Positions 23,001-38,000 of a DNA stretch of 64,000 nucleotides are shown piece after piece. The stretch spans positions 6,066,819-6,130,818 of the forward strand of contig CM031870.1 of NCBI GenBank assembly GCA_018697195.1, given 5' to 3'. Each line of letters begins with the position of its first letter. The stretch's first letter is position 1. Under the pieces are notes generated by a model, which worked only from the letters and a program-made list of their open reading frames with translations, made no database searches and was not told where the DNA came from. The position numbers and the translations under genes are program-made. This DNA comes from Certhia americana (taxonomy: Eukaryota; Chordata; Aves; Passeriformes; Certhiidae).

Positions 23001-26000
23001 TAAAAAAAAAAGTGGTCCATGACAAGATTAACTTACCTTATACCTACTGAATCCTATACCATAATCTCCTACTTTGACATTTAAATCGGATGTAAGGAAG
23101 CAATTCCGTAAGGCCAAGTCACTGCAAATGCAAACAAATAAACTGTGAGACAAACCAGGAGGTCTTCAATGCAAATTCAGACAAATGGGTTAAGAGAAGT
23201 GACAATTTTTAGAACAGTCGGGCCACAGCTTGAAGTATCAAATGAAAAACCAAGTTTTTTAAAAACTTGGAATCTAAAAATCAAGGACTTAAGCAGAGTT
23301 ACAGGTTACAGTTACAAGTAACAGGAGCAGATCAGTAACACAAAACAGTGCTAAGGATTCAGCATCCACTCCAGACACACTTCACTAATCCTCCGTGCAT
23401 GAGCTGTAGGCTGATCCCATAGACCTAAATCCTGCTGAAGGCTGAGGCAAGCTGAGTGCAAGAAAGGTGTGCTCCTGGAGCTCCCTTCCAGATCCTCTTC
23501 TGAGCAAATTAAACCAGTCTGTACACTCCAAAAGACCAACTCATCTGCAGTGCAAACCCAGGCCCAGGAACTGGGGAGAGTAATTTCTAAAGCACAATTG
23601 TGATCTAAACCAAACGTGACAATAGTTTTTTGGTTGCTTACATTTTTATTAAGTTTTAGAACGTACACATGCCAGCAATTGATTCCATATCTCACTGGAA
23701 TACTGCAGCCACTACAGTTCTAACACTCAGCACTTCCAGAAAAAACAAACACAGATAGGGTTTCTCCTTAGACAGGAGTTATTGGACAAGATTTCTTTTG
23801 CAGCCAAAAGACTGTAATTTCCCTTGGGCACTCCCACTGCTTCAAAGGAGAATCAGTTTAGAGACTCAGAGCCAAGCAAACTGCATTCTGGAATCAAAAA
23901 AACCTTAAACACAGTGACAAAGCAATCACACTTAAAGACTTCATACAAAAACCCTGGACTATTATGCTGTCCTGTAAAAAAAAGTTTAAGCTGCAGTCAC
24001 TTCTCTGGAGCAATGGTGTAGACTCTAAAGCATTCAAACTACATGCAGCATTTACATGCAGTAATTTCATTTTGCTCACAATCCTCTCATGGAGATTACG
24101 TGGGCTGTTCACATGCTACAGTGATGTCACCCCTCTTCACACCTATCACTGCATGCCTTGCATTTTAATTGTCATAAGCAAAATCTATCAGCAATTCAGA
24201 TTAGATTTAAATACTAATTTACAATATGATACTGAGCAACCAGTAATATCTTACATCTACAGTTAAGTTCCTTAAGTAACAACCTACACATTACATGTGA
24301 ACCAGAACTACAGACAGTCTTTGAAAAAGACCAACAGAAAAAGTTACATATTTCACAGAAGTCCTCCAATAAACAAATCACAAAGCTCTTGAATAGGCAC
24401 AGAATTTGCTTCCAGTTTCTACCAGAAACCAGACCACAAATACTCATAGACCAGCAGTGCTGCTGTAATAACACAAAGAAGCAGTTTTAGGAAACCCATC
24501 AGGCAAACTCAAATTTATGCAAGTCTAATGAAGCTGGAACTATGGCTGCGACAGCAGAGCACAGCAGACTAATTGCTCAAATATTTCACTTCTCAGTTTC
24601 AAAGAGGGGACCAGGCAATTAAGTGCCCTGAAAGAACTCTACCTTTGCTTCTGTTAGCTTAAAAAAAGTGTCTGAAGTACAAATGGTCTGAAAGTCACAG
24701 CTTGTCTGCTACAAAAAAAGATGATGGGTTTTTTTTCATAGTCATTGAACTACACAGGTCAGAAACACATCTATGACCCAGAGCTTCCCAAATTGTTTTA
24801 TACTATTTTAATTAATATCCTGGAAGAGAAAAATAGTTGGCTGCTTGAATTTACCACTAACAACAAAATCACTGATGCTGGAGCTTTACCACTTACTCTG
24901 ACAGCATCAGGATAGTGTTGCTAGAAGTAAACATTACAATGAGAATCTTGCAGATCCAGAGATAATTATTTACCAAGTTTATCTGTATTTCATTGAAAAT
25001 GTACTGTTGAATTTAATACCTACAGAGGCATGCTGCTGCAAGACAAGAAACTGATCCCTCGGTTAGACAGGTACAACTGGCATTACCTTCAAGTAATTTG
25101 AAATTGTTAAATGGGTTAAAAGAAGAGCTCTGTTTATCAGCCACCAGCTGAGTCTAGGCTTTAGGGTTTTTTCAGGGTTTTGCTGCTGTTTTAAACCTGC
25201 ATCTTTTAAGAATTGGGTTTGAGAGTTCATTTCTCCCTGAACACAAGGTCTCTGCCTTCCTAAAGCAGCAAAGTGTGAATTGATAAGCTCCAACACAAGC
25301 TCCTGACTTGCTGAAAGGGTGATGCAAGTGTTGGTTCTACGGAAGAGAAGACTGACACAGTAACTGTCTTGTGGTACCCAAGGTTTCACCAGGTAAGCCA
25401 CGTTTGGAGAACAAATGCTCTTTAATATTTTAGTCATCTTAGAGGTTAATGACTTCCTGTGCCTTAACACCTTTATGTTTAAAGTTAAAAAAAAATAATA
25501 TTCTATTTTTCTGGGTAACTTGTTTCATGAATAAAATTTCCCAACCTTTTCAACTACTGCCATTCTTTCAGTATTGATTACATTAACTTTAATTAAAAAT
25601 AATTATATTAATTAAAAATAAATCTAGCATTTCCCCAATGAGAACAAGATTTTTCTCCTAACATAACTTTTAAATATGACTACCTCTTTTAGTGAAGATT
25701 TAAGGGTTACATGAGTAACAATTCACTGAAAGAATATCCCTTTCAGATTTCCCCTCTAAACTCAGCTTGCTCCTTACTGCATTAGAAAGGTTTTTTTTTT
25801 ATTTTTAGCAACACATGCAACATTACCAAAGAAGTTCTAAATTCCTACTATCTAATAAAAATTCACAGCAAGGAAGATTCATTCTAACTGAATTTTAACA
25901 TCCCTCCCTCCACAATAAACAGAGTTAATTTGACTTGGCCAAGAATTAATCATACAATTACATGTGGACTGGCTTGGCAGCAGGTTGTGTTCTGTGGGCT

Positions 26001-29000
26001 GCAAACCCAAAGAGCAGGTGATCAGCTTTCAGGCAGGTGGAGCTGGAACACCACACCACTGCAGGTCAATTAGCACCATCATTAGCATCACAGCTTCATG
26101 CCTCAGGCTATTTCATGTGTTTGTGGAAACACAGCCTTCACTAGCCCTGGATTTTAATGAAAATATCCAGATGAATTTCAGAGTGCATCTTGACTGACTG
26201 GCATTTCTCTGGAGCCTACCTGTGCACAAAGTTGTGTTTGTGCATCACAGCGAGGCCAGCAGCGATCTCACATGCAGCTCTCTGGAGCAGCATTATCTGA
26301 GACTCTCCTTTAATGTGCTCCTGCTCATTGCAGATATAAGTTTTCAGGTCACCCTGTAAAACAAGTTGAAGATATTTATTAGCTTTATATGTTGGTTGAA
26401 TCTGAAAAATTTATTTTTAATAAAGATCCAACTGACCACATTACTATAATATTAATAATAGTTATATATATAATAGTTATATATAGTAGAAATTATTTAT
26501 TACATAAAATAAAGCTCTTCAAGTTTCCAGCCTCCATAAAGAATCTTATAAAAGTCATCTATGGCATATGGTATTGTCCTTAAGGGTTTTTAATCTAATT
26601 ATTTAGTAATTACCATCTTAGATCAGACTGACACATAAACCTGTCATGCATTAATAACTTCCATTAAAAAAAACCCAGAGTTTGATGAGCCTCTGCTTTA
26701 AAATGAAATGAGTTTTCAAGTGCTCCAAATCAGCAAAGCTGTCTGTCTGGAATTTGTAAGGGCTGGAAGGGAGAGCCTAGAGAAGAGAGTTTCAGACATT
26801 GCCAGCTCACAAGAGCTTTCTATACAAAAAGCATGGTAATAACAGCCCATTGCAGTCAGAGAATTCTGATGATGGCAGCAGTTTCACTGAACTCAGGCAA
26901 TGCTGAGCAATAGACACGTAATTAATGAGCCCACAGAAACACTCCATAAATTACTAAAAGAAGAACAGCTTTGAAATAGAGGAGAATAATTGAATACTGT
27001 TCAAATATTCAGGAAAAGGAAGACTTATGTAGTAAGAGAATCCGAGCAAGGGAAAAGAACAAGTTTCTCATGCTAATGTTGTTCATTTTCTCAGAGTTTG
27101 AGACTGCTTCTAACCCAGCAGGCCTGTATTTTTGTTATTTAAAATAGACTTTCTGAAAGGTTACCAAATTATTTTAAAGACATTTCTGTATTGAGATTGC
27201 ACAACATATATCACAACTTGTATCACCAGTACAACATCCTGGGCTCTGTCTATGTCCACTGTCTTCCCAAATCCTGGGCCAGGAAGAGTTCCAAACAATT
27301 AGGAAAGGAACAACTTTTGTAAACCACGCAGGTGAACACCCAGCTGAGCAGACTGTAGGTGGCAGCAAGAGCCAAGAAGAAATTCAAACTCTAAAACAGT
27401 CATTCATTCAAACAGCAATTGCTTGCTTAGTGCTTGTCCCAGGTGGATTAAGTTCCTAGGATGCCTGAAATGTACCCAGGAATTACTTTTTAATTTTTAA
27501 ATGCCTTAGTAACAGCAGTGCTGTGTGACATCCCTTATTTAGTAAATTATTCATATAGGCACATATTTTTGTAGGAAAACCAACTTTCATTAAATCCAGC
27601 ACCTTGAAACATACTGGTTCTATGTTTCCCTTCTAGTCTAATTAAGGCTACAATCAAAGTTAAAAATATAAAATAGGTATTTTTTGTATTGCTTTAGAAG
27701 GACATTGCTTGTACCAAACTGGAGTGAACCAATGGTCACACTCAGGTGTGAACTGCCCTTCACAAGACCCTGGACAAGCTGAAAAATGTTTCAAGGGACC
27801 TTATGAAATTCCAGAAAGACAAATGCAAACTTTCACAGCTGGGAAGGAAAAACCCCTTGCAACAGCACAAAGTGAGCAGTGGCCAGCTGGGCAGCAGCTC
27901 TATAAGAAGGGACCTGGGCATCCTGGTGGGCAGCGAGCTCCACGTGAGCCCTGCGTGCCATGGCAGCAGAACAGAAGCCCCTCCTGGGCTGCACAACCAG
28001 AGCCAAGGGAGTTCTCAGCATATTCTCAGCACTTGTCAGACCACATAGATCCTGTGCTCAGAACTGGCTGCCCTAGAACAAGACAAACTGGACCAAGTTC
28101 AGGAAAGAGCCACCACGACAGTCAGGGGGGGTCAGAGCATTTCACCATGAGGAGAGGCTGAAGGTACTAGGCTCATTCAACCTGGAGAAAGACAGACTTC
28201 AGCATAATGATTGTCCAGTATAAGTTATTAAAGACTAAGCCAGGCTCCTCCCTGAGGAGCATGGATGGAGGATGAGAGAGAACAGGCATGAGCTGAAACA
28301 TGGACAGTTCAGACTGAGTGTAAGGAAAACAGTTTTTCACATAAGGACATGAACAGAAGTTGCAGGCTGCCCAGAAAGATTGCAGTTGCCATCCCTGGAT
28401 GTTTTCAAGATTCAGCTGGACAAAGTCCTGAGAAATCCAGTCTGACCTCAGGATAATACTGCTTTGAGCAGGAAGCTGGAGACCTCCTGAGCTCCTTGCT
28501 AGCCTGAATTATCCTATGATACTTCCCTGCCTAAAAGCTGACAGTAGCAACACAGCAACATTATCCCTGCACTATTTTGAGAGCCACAAAATGGCCCTTT
28601 ATTGACAGACTTTTTAACACAGTAAATATCAAAGGTTATATATATCTGAATAAATGCAGTTCTGCAAAATTCACTGCAGAGACATCTAAATATAAAAAGC
28701 TCAATAATCATGCTTGAGGAAGGCTGCACTTTCTTTCCAACCTCCTCTCCTAGGATCCCATAAGGAGCTAAATTTTGTCTTTCTTTCCATCCTTCTCACT
28801 TCAGCCATTTTCTTAAGTTTTAATATACTTTTCCTCTAACAGCCAGAAGCTGGGGGCACACTTGCAGTCAGTATCCTTTGGCAGCTTTTTGTTTGTGCAA
28901 ATTCCTTATTAGGTTCATCTGAACACTCAAATGGCTGACATGACTTTCTAACCAGAAGGCCCTAATGGTTTTAAAATTGATGATAGTTTTAAATACACGA

Positions 29001-32000
29001 AGCAGTTACCAAATTACAGCTACTGAACACTTACTACCAAGCAGTCAGAAACCAACAAACCCTCCCCTTATTGCTAAACCACATACCACAGATAAATCTG
29101 CTCTTTGGCTCATATCCATATTGACCATGATCATTAAATAGATTCACTGAACTCTTTGGTTATGAAGTTTTCATTGCAAAGATTCTTTTTTGATTAGAAC
29201 ATGCTTGCAAGCTGCAGTAATTAAAAAAAGAACCAATCAGTGCAAGCAGACACCTTCCTCTAAGAGCAACATCCCTAAGGTAAGCTACAGAGCATTCCAG
29301 GAAAATACTGCATCCTGGTGACCTCATCTGCACAGGGAATTGCAAGACTTGAAGAATTTCTATAAGAATTTGATAGGCAAATCAGCCTCACAATATACAT
29401 GCAACATCCACATTTGAATAACTTTCCTTTTGCTCATAAATTATGTCAATCCATTAGAGGATTTGCTGTGCTGACAAAATGCTGGCCACACACAGGTCTA
29501 AGTAATATATTAAAGTTAATAAGACAGCTACCACTATTTTTAACCTGGCATCATTCTGCAAAGTTTAACAGTGAACAGTTAACTATTCATAGCAGACTGC
29601 ACTGACATACACTGCAACTAATAGAGGGAAGGGGGCTGTGAGCCCTTTTTGAGCATTTCTTTTTATATTTACTAGTCTCTAAATAATTTTAACACAGGCA
29701 AAGCATAGAATTTAACCACTTAAATCACTTATGCGCAACTGACTTCTTGCTTCTTTCCCAACTCTGCAAGTTGGGATAGCAAGGGATAGCAACTTGGATT
29801 ACACATAAAATAGACTAAATGTTAGCCAGAACAGTTCTTGCACCTACAACCAGCAATCTTGCGTAAAAGAAATGTATCAGGAGTTTCTGTGGCCAAGAAA
29901 ACAAGCAAACCAGCCTGCCTGACATTCAGCATTGCCACCCTGACAGCTCTGGTTTCTCTGCACTAGTTTCCAGTGCCTCTGATCAAGACTTTTCAATGCC
30001 AAGGAGCCTGGGTACTGATAATCCAACAGGGCTGCCTGAGCAGCCAAGACAAGGTCAACTGGCCCTAAAAAAGGCTACAAATCCAAGCAAGAGAAGTAGC
30101 AAAAGGAGGAAATGCTGTGATAGGCTGTGAGTTTGAAGGAGTGTGAATAGAACAACCTCTGTACCCTCCAGACTGTGTGGTCAGCAGAATAACCACATTT
30201 TTTGTTACTTAGTATGCCAAATTTGCTAAACATGGTCCACACTGCCACATGATCCTCAAAAGAACTTGTTATTTGAAGATATTAAAACTTTCTATCCAAC
30301 ACAGCTCATCTTTCTTGCCATGTTTTTTCAGAACTACTGAATTCTTAAACACACAAATACACAAGAGGTTAAAACAAGTTTACTTTGCTACACATACACA
30401 GGCACCACCATAACATGAGGGAAAGAGCTTCAGCTCAGCATTGACCCCCTGGCAGCTGAACAGGACCATGTTTCTCATCCTTTCCATTTGAACTAATAGT
30501 CACCACAGACACTGGAACCTTTACTCAATCACTAAAGTTCCACCTGCTCTTACACTTTTTCTGCTAAAGAATCACTCCTGTGTGTTTTAGAAGCACCTCC
30601 ATGCACCCCAATTCACCCAATTTTCAGGCAAAAAAAGTACAAAAGGTGCTTTGAGATCAATTACTAGAAGTCTAAAAAATCCAAGAAACTGCCATTCCAA
30701 CCACAGTGATAAAAAGCTTCCTGACAGTCCCCTAAAAACCTTTTTATTAAAAAACCTTATTTATCCACATCTTTTATTCCATCATGCTTTCTTCACGTTC
30801 CTTCCTGTCTCTTCTCAGCACTTACTCCAACATTGCCACCTCCCACTCCAGGCCCTGGACCATAACAAGAATTAGTGATGTACAGGGATACTGAGCCCAG
30901 CCTGCATCAAACTGCAAAGGGAACATTGTCCTGTCTGCTCAGCCCCTGAGTATTTGTGTGCACAAAGAAAAAGACACCATCATGTCTAGGAGACACTCAG
31001 CTCTACCAAGTAAGAACTCTCAGTGAGCCAGACTAATACGAAAGTTATGTTTAACAAACTGTAATATATAACTTTCTAAACCCAAGTTCTAGTTCACTTG
31101 GAATAGAATGAGCACAGACATTTATTTTCTATTCCAAAGAAATTACCTGACTACACTCAAATTTGTAAAACTACCACTTTAACTGTCAAGCTTACTGCCC
31201 CCAGTTAAAGTGAAAATCTATTTTATCCCCTTAAGTAAAATCCTTTCCAGATTACTCTGCAGGATCATGACAACTTCTGGCATAAATAATCAGTTATCAA
31301 ACAAGGATATTATTTTTTCCTGTATACTTAAAGTAGGGCAATCTTTAAAAGCTACTCCATCTTCAAGTTGGATTAAATCACAAAACTATTTGAAAACATG
31401 GCAGCAATTAAGTTTGATTTGGATATATATCTGATAGACTCTATAAAATGCAACTCTCTTTTCAGGATCCTTTTAAAGAAATTCCAATTTGAGTAGCAGG
31501 TTTAAAAACCAGTAAGTACTATTCTATTTCTACATTGAAAAGCTATGAAGAACCTTATCTGTTAACCTTAGGCACAGTTTTTAATTGTTAGCAAACCCAG
31601 AACATTTCACTTTGATCAGTCACTTAAAAAGTTCAGGCATTTCTTCCATTTGGAAAAGACGGATTTTATCAGCACTTCTGCCTCATTAATTTACCACAGC
31701 TAATACATTTGAGCAAAAGAGCAGCATGGAAAAATACAGTTATTTAAGGTCACAGATTAATTTATATTTCTCGAAAAACTCAAGTTCATGCTAACTATTT
31801 GCCTGAGGCAACTAGAAGCAGATTTTTGCACCTGAGTTAAAAGGAAAATTCTGCAGTAGTGAAACTGGCAAAAAAGATCTTCCTGAAAATTACAAATGCA
31901 AACTATCTTATTTCTGAAAGACTTTTTCCTTAGTAAAGTCTGTGCACTTCTGACTACATTTCTGTCTTGACATTTCCCAAGGAACCCTGATTTGGGTGAC

Positions 32001-35000
32001 ATCTACCCAACAAACCTTAAAAGCAGCTACTGAGCCAGTGTTTAGACAGCCACTTGGACTTCGGGGTTTGTTTGGTTTTAATAATGTTTTATGCTATAAT
32101 AAAACAATCCAAGTCTTTCTAGATCATGGATCCAAACTTTTGTCTCTCGTGGCTCTGCACGCTGGGCACAGTTCAAAGGCTCTGTCCATGCCCTCCCTTC
32201 CTCACAACACTCAGGAACATTCCAGGGAATGCAGTGGCAGAGCAAGGCTTTGTGCTGGCCCTCCCACTCCAGAGACCATGTGGCACTGAAAGCAGTGAGA
32301 ACACCCTTCAGTGTGCTCCTAGCTTTTCTTTTGGTGCCCAGGAAGCACAGGGCAGTTGCCTGGGGAGTGGAAAGGGCATTAGAAAGGAAATAAAACTATA
32401 AGAATGTAGGTGAAAAGAAAATACTATAAGAGAAAGGCTTGGGAAGAGAATGAAGAATGAAACTGAAAATTCCAGCAATTAGAATAAATGTGACTGATAT
32501 CAGAGGTGAGCCCATCATTGCATTTTAGCACAAAGCAGCACAGCATGGGTAATATTTGGGCACTCTGGAGGTGGGGGAGAAGGCAGGAGAGAAGAAATAC
32601 TTACATTTTCCTCAACTAACATTTTCTCATAAATGGTATTAAAAGCACAGTAAGACGGCAGACAGCAAATATTTTGGATGTGATGTTGGTGTGTGCTTGT
32701 GATATTCAAGTGTGATAAAAAGCTCCCTGGTATGATACCCTCTGCCCACCAAGCTCCCTGCTGAAGGCAGAATGAAAGAGACTGGTAATTCCATTATCAA
32801 AGAACAGGTATTTGCCTCTTCAGAACACTCCACAAGCACTTACAACACACATGATAAACTGAAAAGAGTACAAACAAAGAATTGTAATTGCTAATAATTG
32901 TTTACTCTAAAAAAATAAACAAATTAAAGCCTTTTAAAATTCTGGATAATTAAAAAACTTTCCAGAAAGCAAAAGAATCATTTCATAAGCAAAGGACAGT
33001 AAATATACCATGCACAATTTATACCAGTGGAAAAACAACTGCAGCATCTCATATAAGTGCACTTACCAAGTCACAGAACTCAAAAACTAGGAGATAAGGA
33101 ATGGCTTCCACACATTGCCCAATACACTGGAGAACATTTGGATGCTGAAGAATGCTGGAATGAAAAAACATTTAAAGCCAGGAAGATAAAATAGAATGTA
33201 ATACACTGAAATCCCTACCAGAAGTTTCACCACAACATTGGAAAGGGGTGGCAGGAACAGAAGGTGAAAGTACCAAAGCCACAGATTCCATTTGTACCTT
33301 TGTATCTCCTTTGTATTGCTGAAGTGTATCACTGACAGCAGCCAAAACTCAGAGGATCTCAAACCCACAAAAGCCAGGATTGCCACATGAGAGTAACACC
33401 CATCCTCCCACAATCCCTCATACCAAAAATAAAAGCATGCAACTCACGAACTACACCAAGGTACAGAGCTGGCTACAAGATAAACCTTTTATAAGCCAGG
33501 TTAGTTCCCAGCCAGATCAGTTACCTTTCCTAAATTGCTCCCAAACCTTCTGTGCCAATGCAACAGAAGGCATGAAATTTCTTCTGACAAATGCCAACAA
33601 CCTAAGCCTAAATGCAAATATAGCCAGGACATTAGAAAGCACCAAGATGAGAAAGCTATTCACTGACCAATCTTTTACAGCACATCCAGACAAGGTAAAT
33701 CACACTAAGTTATGTGAACATAACTTCAGCTCACTTTGGGTTGAGTGTATTTTATGCTTTAAAGACAAACATTAGCTATATGGGAGGGCACTTAGAGACA
33801 ACACTGAACAAAAGCAATATCCATAATTTATCTGCAGCAGAATGAAGCTGTGAAACACTACTTACTAATATGGTTCTCCATTTCTTAAGAATTGTTCTTG
33901 CTCCTTGGGACCTGCACTTGCCTTTAACTCCTTCACTATTACTCTTGCTACACTAGTGCCTGTGTAGATCTCTCCAAGGAGAACCTGAAAGAGATTGTGT
34001 CTTTAATCAGAGGGGAAAAAACATTTATAGTCTTCCTGCAAAGAAAAACGAGCTACAAACATGTAGCAGGAAAGACTTTCTGGCTTTTTTACAAACACAA
34101 ACAGAGCTTTGATAATCAAATACACATACTTAAAACTTGAAAATGGATCTGCAGGTCAGCTTTCAGAAAATATGCTTTCTGTTGAAGACCACTTATTTAC
34201 TTAATTTTTTTCCTAACAAGAATTGGTAAAAACAGGAGTGTATTAAATCAAATCCACAGATGTGAAATGTCTTGCTGGTCTCTAGTAAGAATCTACAGGT
34301 AAATTTTAAAAGCACGGATTAGTGCTGTGTTTACAGCTAAAAAATGCATGCAAAGAAGTATCTAATTTCAATTAAAATTTTTCTATGCTTTTTTTATTGA
34401 GTACCTTTTTAAAGTAAATACAGAGGCCTAGTCAGTTCAGTCAGGGAATAAGCCTCAATCTGTGCAATATGAAGAGATAACTCCTTACCTTTCCAAACCA
34501 GCCATTTCCAATTTCCTGGATGTAGTTTAGACTCTGACGTGCAACTTGAGACTTTGATCCATCTGTCACACAAGAAACAAACGTAACACGCATCAAACCA
34601 CTCAGATGGCCAAAGTTAGCAACTGCTGAGGAAATAATGCAAGCTTCTACAAGATTTATTCCCAACTGGGTGCAAACATTCAGCCCAAGCACCAAACCCT
34701 AGTCAGATGTACATAAAGTAGGAAGATAATGTTGTGACAACTGCACTCAGGTGCAGCTTCTGAACTACACCAGAGCACCCCCCAACAAAACCACAGCAAT
34801 TGTCCTAATGAAATGTGAACTTACAAGTTTTTAACACACTCAGCAAGAACGCAGAAAGGCTAAGTTCTGCTTCCAAGATAAAAATGTATTGTAGCCTGTA
34901 GCTGGGTAGAGAAAATAAGCTACTTACAAAAGACTCCTATGTAAATAACATAGAAAACCCAAGATAAAACTCATTGTTCGTACACCTTAACATTTACAGT

Positions 35001-38000
35001 TATACAGAGTTACCATTTTAAGAGAAAAGGTTTGACTGCTTTATTCTTCTGCACAAGTGCCCTACTTGTAGCTACCACTTGGAAGGAGGACAGTACTCAA
35101 CTAACAAGACTTCAGATAAGAGCCCAGAGAGGAGAACAAAAGACAACCCAGTCTTGGGTTCTCTCATTCACCAGAAAAGATTCAGCAGCATTGATCCCTC
35201 TGCTGCCCAACTGGTTAGGAACACTAATTGATTTAAAGAAAAACTTCTTGCCTGAGAATTCTAGCCCACAATTTATTTCCATAAACTACATTTGGAGCAG
35301 TGTTATCGTACTGGAAGAGGCAGAGCTGTATAATTCACTATCAGTGTGCTCCTAAGCATGGTCAAGGCCACAGTAGCACAACTACATTTTATCCAAGTAC
35401 TCAGGCACATTGCCTTACTTCTGGCAAAATGCTTGTCATGACAGCTTCATTTTAACAGTTATGGCTACACAGAAGAGCTGACAAAACTTTTCACTCATAA
35501 TTTTTCCCAGCTCTTTAAAATACTGAGTCATTTGTACAACTATGTCATTTGTATTAAAGGCACACTGACAGTTTCTTGAAATTTGTACAGAAATTTTACT
35601 AGAAGTTTCCCCAAACATCTAATGATCAAGCAACACGAGTAGTATGTAAAATTATGTGAAATATCATAATACAAGAGTAAGTACTTTAGGCTAAACTCCA
35701 TCTATAATATGATAAGATGCTTAAGTTGCCTTTTGCAAAAATGGTATTTTAAAGAACACATTCCAAAACCCCTTCCACACAGGGAGATGAAACCTAATGC
35801 TGTCTTACCAAGATCACATTTACTGCACAAATAGTGCTATCATATACAGTGACATCAAGAAAGTGATGCAGCTGAGCAGTAGCACCGCTGTCAAGTAAAG
35901 GATTCACCCTTATTTCTATTTAAGGGTGGTGGCTAAAATCCAATGACAACTTAGCCATGAAGAAAACCACTAAAAAGCAGAAGTCACAAATGTCCCAGAG
36001 TACTTCAAACCCCTTAGGTATATAGAGATGTAATGACAGCAATCTCGACAGGGGGTTTTCAGGCAGTTCTGTTCTCTTACCCTGCCACAGGTTAACACCT
36101 TAGAAGTAATATTTCCCCTTTTATCCTTTACCCTACAAAATATATTAGTTCAGGTTATAGACATTTGTAACAAGTTATTTATTACAGAAAGTCAAACAAT
36201 CAACTTCACTCCATTTTAGCTACTGAAAATGCCTACTTTTGTTTTTGCATTGAAAACCAGTATTTTACCTGTACGAGATGGAAACTGGGAGGGAGTTGGT
36301 AAAGCAATATTGGGAACTGAAAGAGTAAACACTTCTGCTGGAGACTGAACAGATGGAGTATCTTCTGCTGGAGGTGTAAAATCTATTTCATCATCAAAGT
36401 TATCTTCAAATTCCTAAACAAAAGAAGTCTTAGTAAACAAGCTGATCCTTGACTTGAAATAATCACCAATATATGTTTTTCAGTTTGAATGAGCACTGCT
36501 AAAGAAGCTTAGTTGTTTTCCAAGGATAGTGAGAGACATTTAGCGTTATATTCCCTATTTTCCATTAACTGCTGTCTTAAAGAGATTAAAGCATTGCTTT
36601 TACTAATCAAGAGGGTTTTTGTTTAGTTGGTATTTTGTGGGTTTGGTGGTTTGGGTTTTGGTGGTGGTGATGTTTTTTTTAATTTTATGTTTTTACTTTA
36701 AATGCTAGCCCTGGCTTTGAATGAATTACCATGAACTGCTGAGGCCAAATAGTCTCCACATAGAAATGAGAGCAAAACTCAATTTTAGGAACACTGATTA
36801 CAGATGTTCCAAAAGTAACAATTCTCTGATGACAATTTCTCCAGAGTTTTGCTACAGTGGAAAGGCACCTTTGGTATTCTTATTCGACATGAGTGTCCTA
36901 AACCCCACCTGCAGACTAAGAAAAAGACAAAACAGAACATAGAAAAACAACAAAAAAAGTTCTTTATAGCAGAATTGTCTCAAAGGTGTAACTTTTACTA
37001 CTGATCCTAATAGCTAGTTATTATTTTGAAAAGGCACTGAAGATCCTTACTGCAGCAGGGAACAATTAGTTAAAATAAATGGCTGCATCAGGACTCCACA
37101 GCTGGTAGGAATGCAGTCACTGGCTGTTTCAGAAGAGAGGATGTACTGTGACACTGCAGAGTATTAGCACAACTAATCAAGTGTTCTGGGCATCAGGATG
37201 CAGCTGAGAATGTCAATTGTACACACATTGATAACTTCAGGTCTTACCTTGAAATCTATCTCAGGGTCTTTACAGCAGGAGACACAATTTGCCAGCAGAA
37301 TGACCAAGACAACCAGAGTGCACAGAGACAAAATCACAAAAGATGAGGGAACTTCAGCTGTAGTTCCTTCTCCTAGAAACAGACATGTATGCAGTATTAT
37401 ATAAATATGTTTAGCACCCTAAGAAGTTCCTTCAAGACATATTATCCACCTGCCCTTATTTAAAAATGGCAGTCTGAACATTTAAACCCGTGGATGTGAT
37501 CAAAGCTAAGAAGAAATTGAACAGAGAGGACAAACTGGCAAAATAGATTCGTGCTTCATCACCTGCCTGCACCACTCTGGACTTACTTGCTTCCAGCTAA
37601 GAGGCCTCAGCCAATGTGATTTTCTTAAGTTTATGATGAACAGTGATAGCACCATGTCTTGGGATTCTATTTAAGTCAAAAAATTTATACAATATCCAAA
37701 CACAGAGCAGAATGTGGTCTTTTGGAAGACATTTCCCATGAGCTAAAACATCTGACATATAAGAACAGGCAGCTAGAAGAAATCCTCACCTAAACTGCAC
37801 ACAAATGTAAAATATATCACTATAGGACACTATAGTACTCTCTCTTTCAATAAATGCATTTGTGACAGTCTGCCAAACAGACAAGTTACTGTCACAGGTG
37901 TAATGGATGTAATCAGCTCCATGCCATTTCTCCTCCTTGTGATTCACTAGGTGATTTATCTTCATTTCAAGAACTCTAGATTTCTAGCTGTTTTACAAAC

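Noticed and set aside
23037..23121. Reading LMTK2 as a pseudokinase because of H-S-D and D-Y-G
   Set aside because: All catalytic Lys, Asp and Asn residues are present, and the same forms occur in mammalian LMTK2, which is active.
27709..28161. 150-codon plus-strand open frame
   Set aside because: It is a remnant of the CR1 element, not a gene; the surrounding frames are broken.
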